A stretch of 64,000 nucleotides of DNA, taken from NCBI GenBank assembly GCA_023898345.1, contig CP060218.1:310001-374000 (forward strand), given 5' to 3'. Shown here piece after piece: positions 33,082 to 42,151 of the stretch (position 1 is its first letter; the number at the start of each line of letters is the position of its first letter). A program made the translations under genes and the position numbers. This DNA comes from Candidatus Woesearchaeota archaeon. GTDB lineage: Archaea; Nanobdellota; Nanobdellia; Woesearchaeales; UBA583. The notes beneath the pieces are model-generated. The model did no database searches. It was not told the origin of the DNA and was given only the letters and a program-made list of their open reading frames with translations.

Positions 33082-33159
33082 TTGCTCTTGTGAGTAATTT
33101 TTTTTCTTTTTCTCATAATGAAAGTCTTTTTATAGGGAGAAGTTTTTCTTGAGCATATC

Positions 33160-34083
33160 ATGGAAGAATATGATGTTATTATAGTTGGTGGTGGATGTGC
33201 TGGTTTCCCGGCTGCTGTGTACGCGGCTCGTTTTAATTTGAATGCATTAGTTATAGCAAAAGAGCTTGGCGGTCTTATTACTTCGACGCATGTTGTGGAA
33301 AATTATCCGGGTTTTATTTCTCTTTCAGGACAGGAACTGGCGACAAAGCTTGAGGAACATGTCAAAGCAAACAATGTACCTATCGAAAACGACATTGTAC
33401 AGTCTGTTCAAAGGGATGGTGACTCTTTTCTTGTAAAAACTGAACTTATGGAAAAAACATACAAGACAAAAACTGTTATTCTGGCGACAGGAACGCGTCA
33501 CAAACATTTGGATGTGAAGGGTGAAAAAGAATTGCAAGGAAAGGGAGTTTCTTACTGTGCTACTTGTGATGGGCCTTTGTTCAAAAATAAGGTTGTGGCA
33601 ATTGTTGGTGGTTCGGACAGTGCAGCAAAGGAAGCGATGGTTTTGTCTGGGCATGCAAGTAAGGTGTACATGCTGGTGAGAAACAAGTTAGCAGCAGAAC
33701 CTATTAATGTGAAACGAGTTGAAGCAATCTCGAACATTGAAGTTGTGGAAGGAATTGAGGTTACAGAAATTTGTGGGGAGAAGAGTCTTACTCATGTTCA
33801 GCTTTCCCGAGAGTTTGAAGGAAAAACTCAACTGGAACTTGGTGGAATTTTTATTGCAATTGGTCAGCAGCCTCAGAACGAGTTAGCTCAATCTTTGGAT
33901 GTAACACTGAATGGACGTGGAGAAGTTATTATTGATAGACTTTCACGAACAAACCAGAACGGAGTGTTTGCTGCAGGGGATAATACTGATATGGAATGGA
34001 AGCAAGGAATTGTCGGTGCTGCTGAAGGCTCGATTGCAGCATACTCAGCTTTTGAATATATCCACCATAATTTTGAACGTTAA
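33160..34083 (+). CDS. trxB: Thioredoxin-disulfide reductase
   Basis: FAD/NAD(P)H-dependent enzyme that reduces thioredoxin-like proteins. The 307-residue product has the FAD motif IIVGGGCAGFPAAVYAAR (residues 7-24), the redox CATC at Cys133/Cys136, the nucleotide-binding IVGGSDSAAKEAM and the C-terminal GVFAAGDNTDMEWKQGIVGA. A TATA-like box (33125-33134) precedes it. It is a likely partner of the membrane thioredoxin-like protein at 53.5-54.1 kb. Confidence 0.95.
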   Translation: MEEYDVIIVGGGCAGFPAAVYAARFNLNALVIAKELGGLITSTHVVENYPGFISLSGQELATKLEEHVKANNVPIENDIVQSVQRDGDSFLVKTELMEKTYKTKTVILATGTRHKHLDVKGEKELQGKGVSYCATCDGPLFKNKVVAIVGGSDSAAKEAMVLSGHASKVYMLVRNKLAAEPINVKRVEAISNIEVVEGIEVTEICGEKSLTHVQLSREFEGKTQLELGGIFIAIGQQPQNELAQSLDVTLNGRGEVIIDRLSRTNQNGVFAAGDNTDMEWKQGIVGAAEGSIAAYSAFEYIHHNFER

Positions 34084-34186
34084 ACTTTTTTTTGTGGTTT
34101 TGCTTTTTTCTTTTGAAAATATAATTTTGTCTCTTTTAGTTAGTTATAAAATAATAAAAGTAATAGGTCTGTGAGAAATTTCACAA

Positions 34187-34783
34187 ATGGTATTTGTACG
34201 AACAAAAAAAGCGGCTCAAGGAATTGGGACATTGATAATCTTTATCGCGCTGATACTAGTGGCTGCAGTTGCTGCAGGTGTTCTTATCCAGACGGCTAGT
34301 TCACTACAATCTAAATCTTTGGATGTAGGAAGGCAGTCTCAGGAAAAGATTACAACAGATATTGAGGTAGTGCAGGTTTTTTCAAGGGATACTTCTGACT
34401 CAAACATTACTTCAAATACTGATAACGTCACTATGGTTGTAAGGTTGGGGTCTGGAAGTAGTCCTGTAAAGCTTGAGGATTTACTTGTCCGTTTTGATAC
34501 TCAAGAAGGTTCTCAGTCTGTAACTTACAGTGGAAGTGCTGTATTTACGAATGCAACTTACGGAATTACGTATAGAATTAATGGTTCAAATCACCAAGAT
34601 GGCTATCTAAGTGTAGGAGACTTAGGAGAGATTTCTTTCACATATGCTCTTGTAGGTGGTCCGAATATTTTAGAGGGTGAAACTGCAACATTGAGACTTG
34701 TTAGTAAGAATGGTGCTGTAAAGCCTATCCAGTTAACTACTCCGTCTGCAATGATCGAAGTACTTACCTATTTGTACCCTTAA
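34187..34783 (+). CDS. Archaellin
   Basis: Structural subunit of an archaellum. The 198-residue product has a class III signal peptide (TKKAAQGIGTLIIFIALILV; cleavage expected just before AAQGIG or similar), a hydrophobic core helix continuing into SLQSKSLDVGRQSQEKITTD, and a beta-rich outer domain with at least five N-glycosylation sequons. The QGIGTLIIFIALILVAAVAA run is diagnostic of archaellins rather than other pilins. It is monocistronic, with a TATA box at about 34143-34152 and a leader of some 15 bases. No other archaellum genes adjoin it. Confidence 0.88.
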   Translation: MVFVRTKKAAQGIGTLIIFIALILVAAVAAGVLIQTASSLQSKSLDVGRQSQEKITTDIEVVQVFSRDTSDSNITSNTDNVTMVVRLGSGSSPVKLEDLLVRFDTQEGSQSVTYSGSAVFTNATYGITYRINGSNHQDGYLSVGDLGEISFTYALVGGPNILEGETATLRLVSKNGAVKPIQLTTPSAMIEVLTYLYP

Positions 34784-35072
34784 GTTTGAAAAGACTTTTT
34801 CTTTTCTTTTTGTTTTCTTTCTTCTATGTGTGTTTGTTCTTTTTCTAAGGTTTTTTATTTTATTTGTGTTCTCCACTAATAATTAGAAGAACGTTTGTTT
34901 TGAGGAAAAAGATGTCCATGCTTTATTGTTTGCATTGGAGATAAACTTTTTCAGAACTCTCTTCTTTGTTGCTTTTTTTCTTTTTCATTATTCTCATTAA
35001 AAAGTGAAGACTCTTAATCCAACTGAAAAATAGCAATAAAAATATTTAAGTTTCTTAGTGAAGAGAAAAAAC

Positions 35073-37889
35073 ATGGATTTAGATAAGGTTGTGAAGAATT
35101 TAGAGACTGGTTTGAGTGCGCTGGATAAGAAAGAGGAAAAGCATATTCTTTGGTTTGATGAATTAGGAATTGAGGATGTTCCTTTAGTTGGTGGAAAAAA
35201 TGCTTCTCTTGGTGAGATGTATAGTTCTCTTACAAAACTTGGTGTCAAGGTTCCTTATGGTTTTGCAATAAGTGCTGTAGCTTATCGTTACTTTATTGAG
35301 GAGTCGCAGCTGAAAGATAAGATTAAAGAATCGCTTGCTGGCTTGGACACTTCAAATCTTCACAATCTTCAACAAAGGGGACAGAAAGTTAGAACTCTTA
35401 TTCTCAATGCGGAATTTCCAGAAATGCTTAGGCTTCAAATTCTTAAGGCTTACAAAGCAATGGTAAAACGGTATGGGGCGCAAGTAGATGTTGCTGTTCG
35501 TTCTAGTGCAACAGCAGAAGATCTTCCCGATGCTTCTTTTGCAGGACAGCAGGAGACTTATCTTAATGTTCACTCTGAGGAGGAGTTGCTTCATTCTTGT
35601 AAAAAATGTTTTGCTTCTCTTTTTACTGATAGGGCAATTTCTTATCGAGAAGATAAAAAGTATGATCACTTTAACATTGCATTATCTATTGGTGTTCAGA
35701 AAATGGTGCGTTCTGATTTGGCTAGTTCTGGAGTAATGTTTTCTATTGATACAGAATCAGGGTTTGACAATGTGGTTTTTGTTACTGGTGCGTATGGTCT
35801 TGGTGAGAATGTTGTTCAAGGAGCCGTTAATCCTGATGAGTTCTTGGTGTTTAAGCCTACTTTAGAGCAGGGGTTTTCTCCAATTATTTCGAGAACTATT
35901 GGTGAGAAACATATGAAGATGGTTTATGACCATAATGGTTCAAAGCTTACTAAGAATATTCCTGTTCCTCCTCATGAGCGAGAAAAGTATAGTTTGAAAG
36001 ATGAGGAAGTTTTAACTCTTGCTCGTTGGGCAATAATTATTGAGGATCATTATTCTGCAAAGCGTGGACACTATCAGCCGATGGATATGGAATGGGCTAA
36101 AGATGGTAAGGATGGTCAGCTTTATATTGTGCAAGCTCGTCCTGAAACTGTTCAATCAAGAAAGGATCGTTCAACTATTCAGACTTATTCTATGGAGGAG
36201 AAAGGGTCTATTCTTACGCAGGGGGTTAGTGTTGGAGACAAAATTGGCCATGGTGTTGCTAAAATTATTCATGATATCCATCAAGCGAATAATTTCAAGG
36301 AGGGTGATGTTCTTGTTACTGATATGACTGATCCGGATTGGGAACCTATTATGAAAAAGGCTTCTGCTATTATTACAAACAGAGGTGGTAGAACTTGTCA
36401 TGCAGCAATTATTTCTCGTGAAATGGGTGTTCCTGCTGTTGTTGGTTGTGGTGATGCAACGAAGTGTATTCATGATAGTCAGAAAATAACTGTTTCTTGT
36501 GCAGAAGGTGAAAAAGGTTATGTGTATGATGGAATTCTTAAGTATAAGGTTTCTGAAATTTCTGTAAAAGACATTCCTGAAACGAAGACTAAAATAATGA
36601 TGAATTTGGGAAATCCTCATCTTGCTTTTGCTCAGAGTTTTTTACCTAATGATGGTGTTGGGCTTGCTCGTGAAGAATTTATTATTAACTCGGGTGTTCA
36701 AATTCACCCTAATGCTCTTTTGCATTTTGATGAATTGAAAAAGAATCCTGAAGCAGCTGAGGAAGTGAAGAAAATTGAGATGTTGACAAAGGGCTATGAA
36801 GATAAGGTTCAGTATTATATTGACAAGCTTGCTGAAGGGATGTCTATGATTGCGGCTGCCTTCTATCCTAAAAAAGTTATTATGCGACTTTCAGATTTCA
36901 AATCAAATGAGTATGCAAATCTTATAGGTGGAAGATTTTTTGAACCAAAGGAAGATAACCCGATGATTGGTTTTAGGGGTGCTTCTCGGTATTATTCTGA
37001 AAATTTTAAGGAAGCTTTCAAGTTGGAATGTTTGGCTGTTCGAAATGCTAGGGAAGTGTTTGGGTTGAAAAATTTGAAATTGATGATTCCTTTTTGTAGG
37101 ACTGTCGATGAAGCTAAACGGGTTTTGGCAGTGATGAAGGAAGCAGGTATTGAACGGGGTAAAGATGGATTGGAAATTTATCTTATGTGTGAGATTCCTT
37201 CAAATGTTGTACTTGCAGATCAATTTTTACAGCATGTTGACGGGTATTCTCTTGGGACAAATGATCTTACTCAGTTGACTCTTGGTGTGGATAGGGATTC
37301 TGAATTAGTTTCCCATGTTTATGATGAACGAAATCAGGCTGTTAAGGATCTGGTGGCTGGTGTTATTAACAAATGTAATGAATTGGGAAAGTATATAGGA
37401 ATTTGTGGGCAGGCCCCTTCTGATTACCCCGAGTTTGCTCGGTTTGTTGTCGAAGCGGGCATCCAGACAATGTCCCTAAATCCAGACACTATTGTTAAGA
37501 CAAAGTTGATGATAGCAGAGCTGGAAAAGCACCTAGGTACTGGGGCTAGAAAGCATATTGAGGGATTCAATGTGCCTAGATCTCATCTTACGTCAGTGGC
37601 GGGGGACGATATGCTAAAGGCACCTCATCACCACAATCAACATAAAATGGTAGTAAAAAAAACAGTGAAAAAGGCAGCTGCTCCTAAAAAGGCAGTAAAG
37701 AAAGTTGCAGCTAAGAAAGTTGTGAAGAAGGTTGTTAAGAAAGCAGCTGCTCCTAAAAAAGCAGTGAAGAAAGCAGCACCTAAGAAGGTAGTTAAGAAAG
37801 TTGCAGCTAAGAAAGTTGTGAAGAAGGTTGTTAAGAAAGCAGCTGCTCCTAAAAAAGCAGTGAAGAAAGCAGCACCTAAGAAGAAATAA
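35073..37889 (+). CDS. ppsA: Phosphoenolpyruvate synthase with histone H1-like C-terminal tail
   Basis: Converts pyruvate, ATP and water to PEP, AMP and phosphate. The 938-residue product starts at the ATG at 35073, 27 bases from a TATA box. Visible parts are the ATP-grasp region (AVRSSATAEDLPDASFAGQQ), the phosphohistidine loop GGRTCHAAIISREMGVPAVV and the PEP/pyruvate domain ending ICGQAPSDYPEFARFVVEAG. The enzyme proper ends near residue 820. A His-rich linker (HHHNQHK) then leads into about 80 residues made only of Lys, Ala, Val, Pro and one Thr, like histone H1 or bacterial AlgP/Hc1 tails. An internal ATG at 37647 (residue 859) could also start the tail alone. Confidence 0.93.
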   Translation: MDLDKVVKNLETGLSALDKKEEKHILWFDELGIEDVPLVGGKNASLGEMYSSLTKLGVKVPYGFAISAVAYRYFIEESQLKDKIKESLAGLDTSNLHNLQQRGQKVRTLILNAEFPEMLRLQILKAYKAMVKRYGAQVDVAVRSSATAEDLPDASFAGQQETYLNVHSEEELLHSCKKCFASLFTDRAISYREDKKYDHFNIALSIGVQKMVRSDLASSGVMFSIDTESGFDNVVFVTGAYGLGENVVQGAVNPDEFLVFKPTLEQGFSPIISRTIGEKHMKMVYDHNGSKLTKNIPVPPHEREKYSLKDEEVLTLARWAIIIEDHYSAKRGHYQPMDMEWAKDGKDGQLYIVQARPETVQSRKDRSTIQTYSMEEKGSILTQGVSVGDKIGHGVAKIIHDIHQANNFKEGDVLVTDMTDPDWEPIMKKASAIITNRGGRTCHAAIISREMGVPAVVGCGDATKCIHDSQKITVSCAEGEKGYVYDGILKYKVSEISVKDIPETKTKIMMNLGNPHLAFAQSFLPNDGVGLAREEFIINSGVQIHPNALLHFDELKKNPEAAEEVKKIEMLTKGYEDKVQYYIDKLAEGMSMIAAAFYPKKVIMRLSDFKSNEYANLIGGRFFEPKEDNPMIGFRGASRYYSENFKEAFKLECLAVRNAREVFGLKNLKLMIPFCRTVDEAKRVLAVMKEAGIERGKDGLEIYLMCEIPSNVVLADQFLQHVDGYSLGTNDLTQLTLGVDRDSELVSHVYDERNQAVKDLVAGVINKCNELGKYIGICGQAPSDYPEFARFVVEAGIQTMSLNPDTIVKTKLMIAELEKHLGTGARKHIEGFNVPRSHLTSVAGDDMLKAPHHHNQHKMVVKKTVKKAAAPKKAVKKVAAKKVVKKVVKKAAAPKKAVKKAAPKKVVKKVAAKKVVKKVVKKAAAPKKAVKKAAPKKK
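37701..37886 (+). repeat. 96-base tandem repeat encoding the KA-rich tail
   Basis: Two nearly identical copies (37701-37796 and 37797-37886, the second slightly shortened) each encode about 32 residues of the VAAKKVVKK / AAAPKKAVKK type. A partial earlier copy precedes them. The DNA-level identity points to recent tandem duplication, so tail length may vary among strains. Confidence 0.8.
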
Positions 37890-37962
37890 GATTTCTTTTT
37901 TCTTTTCTTTGATGTTTTTTTATAAAACAAACTTATTTATATTCTGTTAGAGTTCTTTTTTT

Positions 37963-38880
37963 ATGAATATTTATTTTGAGAAGGATGGAGAGTTTTTTGT
38001 TCTTCAAACAAAGGAACTTTCTTTTGAAGCAACTTCTACTTTGTCTTCTTCTCTTGCAAAATTAATTCTGGAGGAACTTGCAAAGGAAGCACAGTACTCT
38101 AAGCAACTTGCAAAAAAGCTAGGGATTCATGAACAGACTATGTATTATTATATGAGGAAATTAGAGAGGGCTGGTTTGATTACAGTAAAAAAAGAAGAAA
38201 TGATTAGTGGTAGTCTTGCTCGCTTTTATGAGCCTTCATCGGCATCGTTTTTTGTTCGTCTTGCTCAATGGAAAAAAGCAGCTTCGTTTTTTGGAAAAGT
38301 TGGGGATAGTTATTTAGATCCATTTATTGTTAATGCTCAACTTCATGCTTTATTTGTTGTGGGAAGTCCTGATCCTCATGGTCCGCAAAAAGCACGTTCA
38401 AAGGATGGGTATTTTGGTATGGATCTTGCTTTATTTTTTGGTAGTTATTTGCAATTTCTTCCTGAAAGTCGCGTGAAACTAGATACTGAGGTGAGTGAAC
38501 AGGATTTGCGGGAGAATAATCTTATTGTTCTTGGTGGTCCTATTGTTAATAAGGTGAGTGCAGAAATTAATGCTTTTTTGCCTGTTCGTTTTGATGAGAA
38601 GGAAAAAAGTATTTTCTCATCTTTGAGTAAGCGAACTTATTATAATGATGAAATTGGTACTATAAACAAAATTATTAGTCCTTATAATAGGGAAAAACGA
38701 ATCCTTCATGTTTCTGGTTTGAGGAATGCTGGAACAAAGGCTGCGATTTTGGCTTTCCTTAAACATTTTGATGAACTTAAGCATGGAAATAACTATGATG
38801 GTTCAGTTCAGTCGCGGGTAGTTGAAGGACTAGATGTTAATTCTGACGGTGTTGTTGATGAGATTGAATTTTTGGAGTAG
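37963..38880 (+). CDS. Winged-helix protein with S-layer-like C-terminal domain
   Basis: A 305-residue protein. Residues about 20-85 form a winged helix (LAKKLGIHEQTMYYYMRKLE), a plausible DNA-binding domain. The remainder resembles the archaeal S-layer-related domain (NNLIVLGGPIVNKVSAEINA and EKRILHVSGLRNAGTKAAIL) and ends in an EF-hand/dockerin-type loop DVNSDGVVDEIEF. No signal peptide is seen, so a cell-surface-type domain appears on a cytoplasmic regulator. TATA at 37932-37943 is 26 bases upstream. It may regulate surface-layer genes; this is inference. Confidence 0.75.
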   Translation: MNIYFEKDGEFFVLQTKELSFEATSTLSSSLAKLILEELAKEAQYSKQLAKKLGIHEQTMYYYMRKLERAGLITVKKEEMISGSLARFYEPSSASFFVRLAQWKKAASFFGKVGDSYLDPFIVNAQLHALFVVGSPDPHGPQKARSKDGYFGMDLALFFGSYLQFLPESRVKLDTEVSEQDLRENNLIVLGGPIVNKVSAEINAFLPVRFDEKEKSIFSSLSKRTYYNDEIGTINKIISPYNREKRILHVSGLRNAGTKAAILAFLKHFDELKHGNNYDGSVQSRVVEGLDVNSDGVVDEIEFLE

Positions 38881-38929
38881 GTTTGATAACTTTTAAGAAG
38901 TGTTTCTTTTAAGCTAAGAAAAGGAGCAA

Positions 38930-40825
38930 ATGGTGACTGGTGATAAAGGTTTTTTTCATGTCTATGAGCAAGCAGAGATTTCAGAGCTAAAGATAAAAGT
39001 AGAGAAAGGGGAAGAGGTATTTCTTGATGCAAATGCCAAAAAAATAGCGACAAAGCTCAAAGAACTTTTGTTAAGGGGGGTCCGAAGTAAGGCAGGCGCT
39101 AAATTTCTGGGGGTGCATTTTCTGCCTGTACAAAGCAAAGTGGCTCAAGAGCGACAAAATCTTTTATTCTCTCTTCCTTTTTTTCAGCTGACTAGTGAGG
39201 ATTTCTCTCTTCTTTCGCGTTTGCAAGCTTTGAATACGCATGTACGTCTTCCTTATGAAATCTTTGTTCTGAACAATGATATTTTTTGCAATCTGCTCTA
39301 CGACGAGTACAGAATTAAAGCTTTGAGTATAACTGAAAAAGAATTGAAAGAAATTTTGGAAGGGAGTGAAAGACAAGATCTTTTACTTGTTTCTTCGGAA
39401 TATTTGCATGCTGATGTTGATCAGGTAACAGAAAAAGAATTTTTGCAACTTGTCTGTGGTGCACTTTATAGGAACCATGAAACACTCTTACTTGACCTTG
39501 TTGCATTTGCAAAACGTAACGAAAGTCAGTTTGGATCAGTTAGGGAGTTTGCTCAATTTTTCTCTGATGGGATTGCAGAACTTCCTGACCTTACAAACTT
39601 TGAACAAGCATTTGAAAAGAAAGGAAGGAAGGATGTACAAGAAGCTTTAGAGCTTTTTTCCTCTCTTCCTGAGTTTACGTCACATCTGAACAAGGAACTT
39701 CAGAAAAGTTTGGAGGAGGAACGTTTGTCTCTTGGCGGAAAAGAACTTCTCAAACTTTTAGAAACTGGTGACACTAGTGCTTTGCAAAAACACTATGTGG
39801 CGCAAATTAAAGGCAAAGTTATGGCAAGGGAAGGAACTATCTTGGAGACTTTCAAAAAAGCAAAAATTTCTGTTTCTTCTCTTTTTGAATCTTATTCTTA
39901 TCCTCTGACTTTGGATGAAGAAAGTTTGCAGGAAATCCAAACTCAAATACAAAAGCGAGAAAGAGAACTTGAACGAGAATCCTTCCAAGTTTTAGGAAAA
40001 CATTCTCTTGGCTCTGTCTTGGCCTTGTTTGATTTTGCTTTTTTTACGGACATTTTTTTTGCTTTGAAATCTTTTATGTTTGAGAATGGGCTTGAGAGGT
40101 GTTCTTTTAAGAGGGAACTAGTTCTTCGTCGTGGTCGCTCTTTGCTTATTAAAAATCCTATTGGTATTACGTATGGGTTGGGAACGAAGGAACTGGTGCC
40201 TCTCAAGGGAGAAAAGATTGCCCTTTTGACGGGAGCAAACTCGGGAGGAAAAACAACTTTGCTTGAACTTCTGGTACAATGTCAAGTCCTAGCAGAAATG
40301 GGTCTTGGAATTCCTTGTGAAGATGGGAGCTCTGTTCTTGATATTAAAGAAATTATTTATCTCAAAAAGTTTTCAGGAACTGTCGGAAGTGGGGCATTTG
40401 AACAAACCATGCGAAAACTTCTTGAAATTTTGGACACGAACACGGACAGACTTCTTTTGATAGACGAATTTGAGGCAATCACGGAGCCTGGCGCTGCTGC
40501 TGCGATTCTTGTTGAGTTTCTTTTTGCTCTTTTAGAGAAGAATTGTTTTTGTGTTGGAGTTTCTCATTTGGGAAAAGAAATTTTGGAAATACTCAGAGAA
40601 AGGAATGAAGAAGGCATCCGTCTCGACGGAATTTCAGCATCCGGCCTTGACGACAAAGGACAGCTTGTGACAAATCACCAGCCTCTTTTTTATTCACTTG
40701 GCCTCTCTACTCCAGAACTTATTCTTCAAAGAGTTCTTCAGGATGAGACTTTCTGGAAAGGAAAACAAGGACAAACAAAAGAAACATTGGAGCGAATTTG
40801 TAAAAAGATTCAAAATGAGAGGTGA
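38930..40825 (+). CDS. MutS-family ATPase (archaeal MutS-like)
   Basis: A 631-residue protein with the MutS core and ATPase at the C-terminus: Walker A TGANSGGKTTLLELL (about residue 434), Walker B LLLIDEFEAITEPG and the following SHLGKEILE segment. The N-terminal mismatch-recognition domain of bacterial MutS is absent, and so is the Smr nuclease domain of MutS2. It therefore belongs with archaeal MutS-like proteins of uncertain function. The stop codon lies inside the convergent tRNA-Cys gene. Confidence 0.85.
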   Translation: MVTGDKGFFHVYEQAEISELKIKVEKGEEVFLDANAKKIATKLKELLLRGVRSKAGAKFLGVHFLPVQSKVAQERQNLLFSLPFFQLTSEDFSLLSRLQALNTHVRLPYEIFVLNNDIFCNLLYDEYRIKALSITEKELKEILEGSERQDLLLVSSEYLHADVDQVTEKEFLQLVCGALYRNHETLLLDLVAFAKRNESQFGSVREFAQFFSDGIAELPDLTNFEQAFEKKGRKDVQEALELFSSLPEFTSHLNKELQKSLEEERLSLGGKELLKLLETGDTSALQKHYVAQIKGKVMAREGTILETFKKAKISVSSLFESYSYPLTLDEESLQEIQTQIQKRERELERESFQVLGKHSLGSVLALFDFAFFTDIFFALKSFMFENGLERCSFKRELVLRRGRSLLIKNPIGITYGLGTKELVPLKGEKIALLTGANSGGKTTLLELLVQCQVLAEMGLGIPCEDGSSVLDIKEIIYLKKFSGTVGSGAFEQTMRKLLEILDTNTDRLLLIDEFEAITEPGAAAAILVEFLFALLEKNCFCVGVSHLGKEILEILRERNEEGIRLDGISASGLDDKGQLVTNHQPLFYSLGLSTPELILQRVLQDETFWKGKQGQTKETLERICKKIQNER

Positions 40826-40891
40826 GAGAGAGATTTGAACTCTCGATCAGAGGGTTGCAGCCTCTTGCCTTAACCGCTTGGCCATCCCACC
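40820..40891 (-). tRNA. tRNA-Cys (GCA)
   Basis: The minus strand folds as a cloverleaf with acceptor GGTGGGA/TCTCACC, anticodon arm AGAGG-CTGCAAC-CCTCT (anticodon GCA) and T arm GAGAG-TTCAAAT-CTCTC. The discriminator is U, as expected for tRNA-Cys. CCA is not encoded. A TATA-like TTTAAAAAGG lies about 27 bases upstream. Its 3' end overlaps the MutS-like stop codon. Confidence 0.93.
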
Positions 40892-41141
40892 GTAAAGAGT
40901 GGTGAGCGGAAATCCTTTTTAAAGATTTAGTCTTGGAGGGTAAGTGAAGTGTTGCTACCTTGTTCAACTTCATTTGGTTCTTTCTTTTGGTGTGTGAATA
41001 TTTTTTATTGTTGTTTTCTTCTCGGATAATTTTACAAATTGGGGGTTTAAAGAGGGAAATATTTGTAAATGTGGGACTTTAGGACAGATCCGTAGACATA
41101 AAAAGATTTATATATGAATAAGGTTGGAGTTTAACTCAAAG

Positions 41142-41438
41142 ATGGGAAAGATATCAAGTATTAAATCTGTTTCTGATGAGAAGGTTATGGTAACTCTTGA
41201 ACTCTCACAGCAAGAAGCAGTATGGTTGAAAGGAAATCTTGAAAAAATGCATCTTTTTTCAGAGAATGATCTTGATCAAGTAACTAAGCTTGTTTTAAGA
41301 GGAAAAAAAGATTCCACAAGGTATTTTTTAGTACCTAAAGAATATAGGCAAGGGATTCTTGCATCTAATAATATTAAGTGCACAAGGGTAGAAACTAAAA
41401 CAAAGTATTTGTTTATTTTTGCAGCTCACAAGTATTAA
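41142..41438 (+). CDS. Small protein preceding the KaiC-like gene, unknown
   Basis: A 98-residue protein started at the ATG at 41142 (MGKISSIKSVSDEKVMVTLE), shortly after a TATA-like GATTTATATATG (41105-41116). It appears alpha/beta, with strands KVMVTLEL, TRYFLVPKEY and TKYLFIFAAHKY around helices. No cysteines, signal peptide or known motif stand out. It lies 11 bases before the KaiC-like ATPase and is probably in its operon. Confidence 0.75.
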   Translation: MGKISSIKSVSDEKVMVTLELSQQEAVWLKGNLEKMHLFSENDLDQVTKLVLRGKKDSTRYFLVPKEYRQGILASNNIKCTRVETKTKYLFIFAAHKY

Positions 41439-41449
41439 ATTAAATAAAA

Positions 41450-42145
41450 ATGAAAAATTCACAAAGGGTTAAAACTCATATTCCTGGCTTTGACGAATTA
41501 GTTCAGGGAGGTTTTCCTCAGTCAAGCAATATTTTGCTTTCTGGGTCTGCTGGTACGGGAAAGACTATTTTTTCTCTTCAGTATTTGTACAATGGTGCTG
41601 TCTTAGAAAAGGAAGCTGGAATTTATTTTACTTTTGAAGAGAGGGGGGCTGCTTTGCGAGAGCAGGCTCAACAGTTTGGGTGGGATCTTGAGAAATTGGA
41701 AAAGAAAAAGTTGCTGAGGATTATTCCTATTGGGGTTGAAGAACTAAGCAAGTCAACGTTGATGGATATTATTGAAATCGTTAGGGATACGAAAAGTAAG
41801 AGGGTGGTTATTGATTCTATTACGACGCTTGCATATTTGTCGCCAATGGGATTTGAAGAAACTTCTCCTACTCTTTACTCTGTGAAGAAATTCTTGTATA
41901 AGTTTATGGCGCTTTTCAAGGAATTTAATGGGGCAACGAGTATTTTTATTTCTCAAAAAGATGAGGAAATTAGTAATTCTATTGCGGAATACCTTTGTGA
42001 TGGAATTGTTACTCTTAACTTTGAAACGCTTGGGGGAGACTGTTCTAGGAGTTTGTTAGTCAAAAAAATGCGAAGGACTAAAAATGATGAAGATTTGCAT
42101 CCTCTTGAAATTAATGATTCGGGTGTGCATATACGCAATCTCTAA
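41450..42145 (+). CDS. KaiC-like RecA-superfamily ATPase
   Basis: A 231-residue single-domain KaiC-type ATPase. Walker A GSAGTGKT is at residues 32-39, the catalytic Glu pair is in FTFEERGAAL, Walker B is RVVIDSITTLAYL, and the N-terminus PGFDELVQGGFPQSSNILLS is typical of the family. Such proteins act in signalling, and FlaH of the archaellum is a diverged relative. The full Walker A and neighbouring V4R-like gene favour a signalling or regulatory role. It lies 6 bases before the next gene. Confidence 0.88.
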   Translation: MKNSQRVKTHIPGFDELVQGGFPQSSNILLSGSAGTGKTIFSLQYLYNGAVLEKEAGIYFTFEERGAALREQAQQFGWDLEKLEKKKLLRIIPIGVEELSKSTLMDIIEIVRDTKSKRVVIDSITTLAYLSPMGFEETSPTLYSVKKFLYKFMALFKEFNGATSIFISQKDEEISNSIAEYLCDGIVTLNFETLGGDCSRSLLVKKMRRTKNDEDLHPLEINDSGVHIRNL

Positions 42146-42151
42146 AGACAG

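Larger units (their letters stand above)
15603..33348. repeat. Dispersed octamer CGACAAAG, dense zone
   Basis: By hand scan CGACAAAG occurs 25 times in the window. On the plus strand it starts at 17626, 19029, 20285, 22847, 23146, 24461, 25481, 25502, 32867, 33341, 39048, 40651, 52167, 60097, 61368 and 61534. On the minus strand the left ends are 1586, 3155, 5309, 15603, 18454, 21730, 24310, 27759 and 29137. Sixteen lie in this zone, about one per kilobase; none lies between 5317 and 15602. They occur in different reading frames and in non-coding DNA. Confidence 0.7.

Noticed and set aside
34187..34783. Archaellin as part of the 7-16 kb pilus locus
   Set aside because: It is nearly 19 kb away with its own promoter, and its N-terminus is of archaellin and not pilin type, so a functional link is not supported by position.
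34784..35072. Gap before PEP synthase as a hidden gene
   Set aside because: Only ORFs of under 20 codons are present; the interval is T-rich and seems to hold a terminator and the PEP synthase promoter.
37701..37886. Tandem repeat as a possible CRISPR or satellite
   Set aside because: It has no spacers, is in frame with PEP synthase and encodes a KA-rich tail; it is a coding duplication.
41450..42145. Assignment as archaellum FlaH
   Set aside because: The neighbouring genes are not archaellum genes, and the intact KaiC-type motifs and V4R-like partner fit a general KaiC-like ATPase better.
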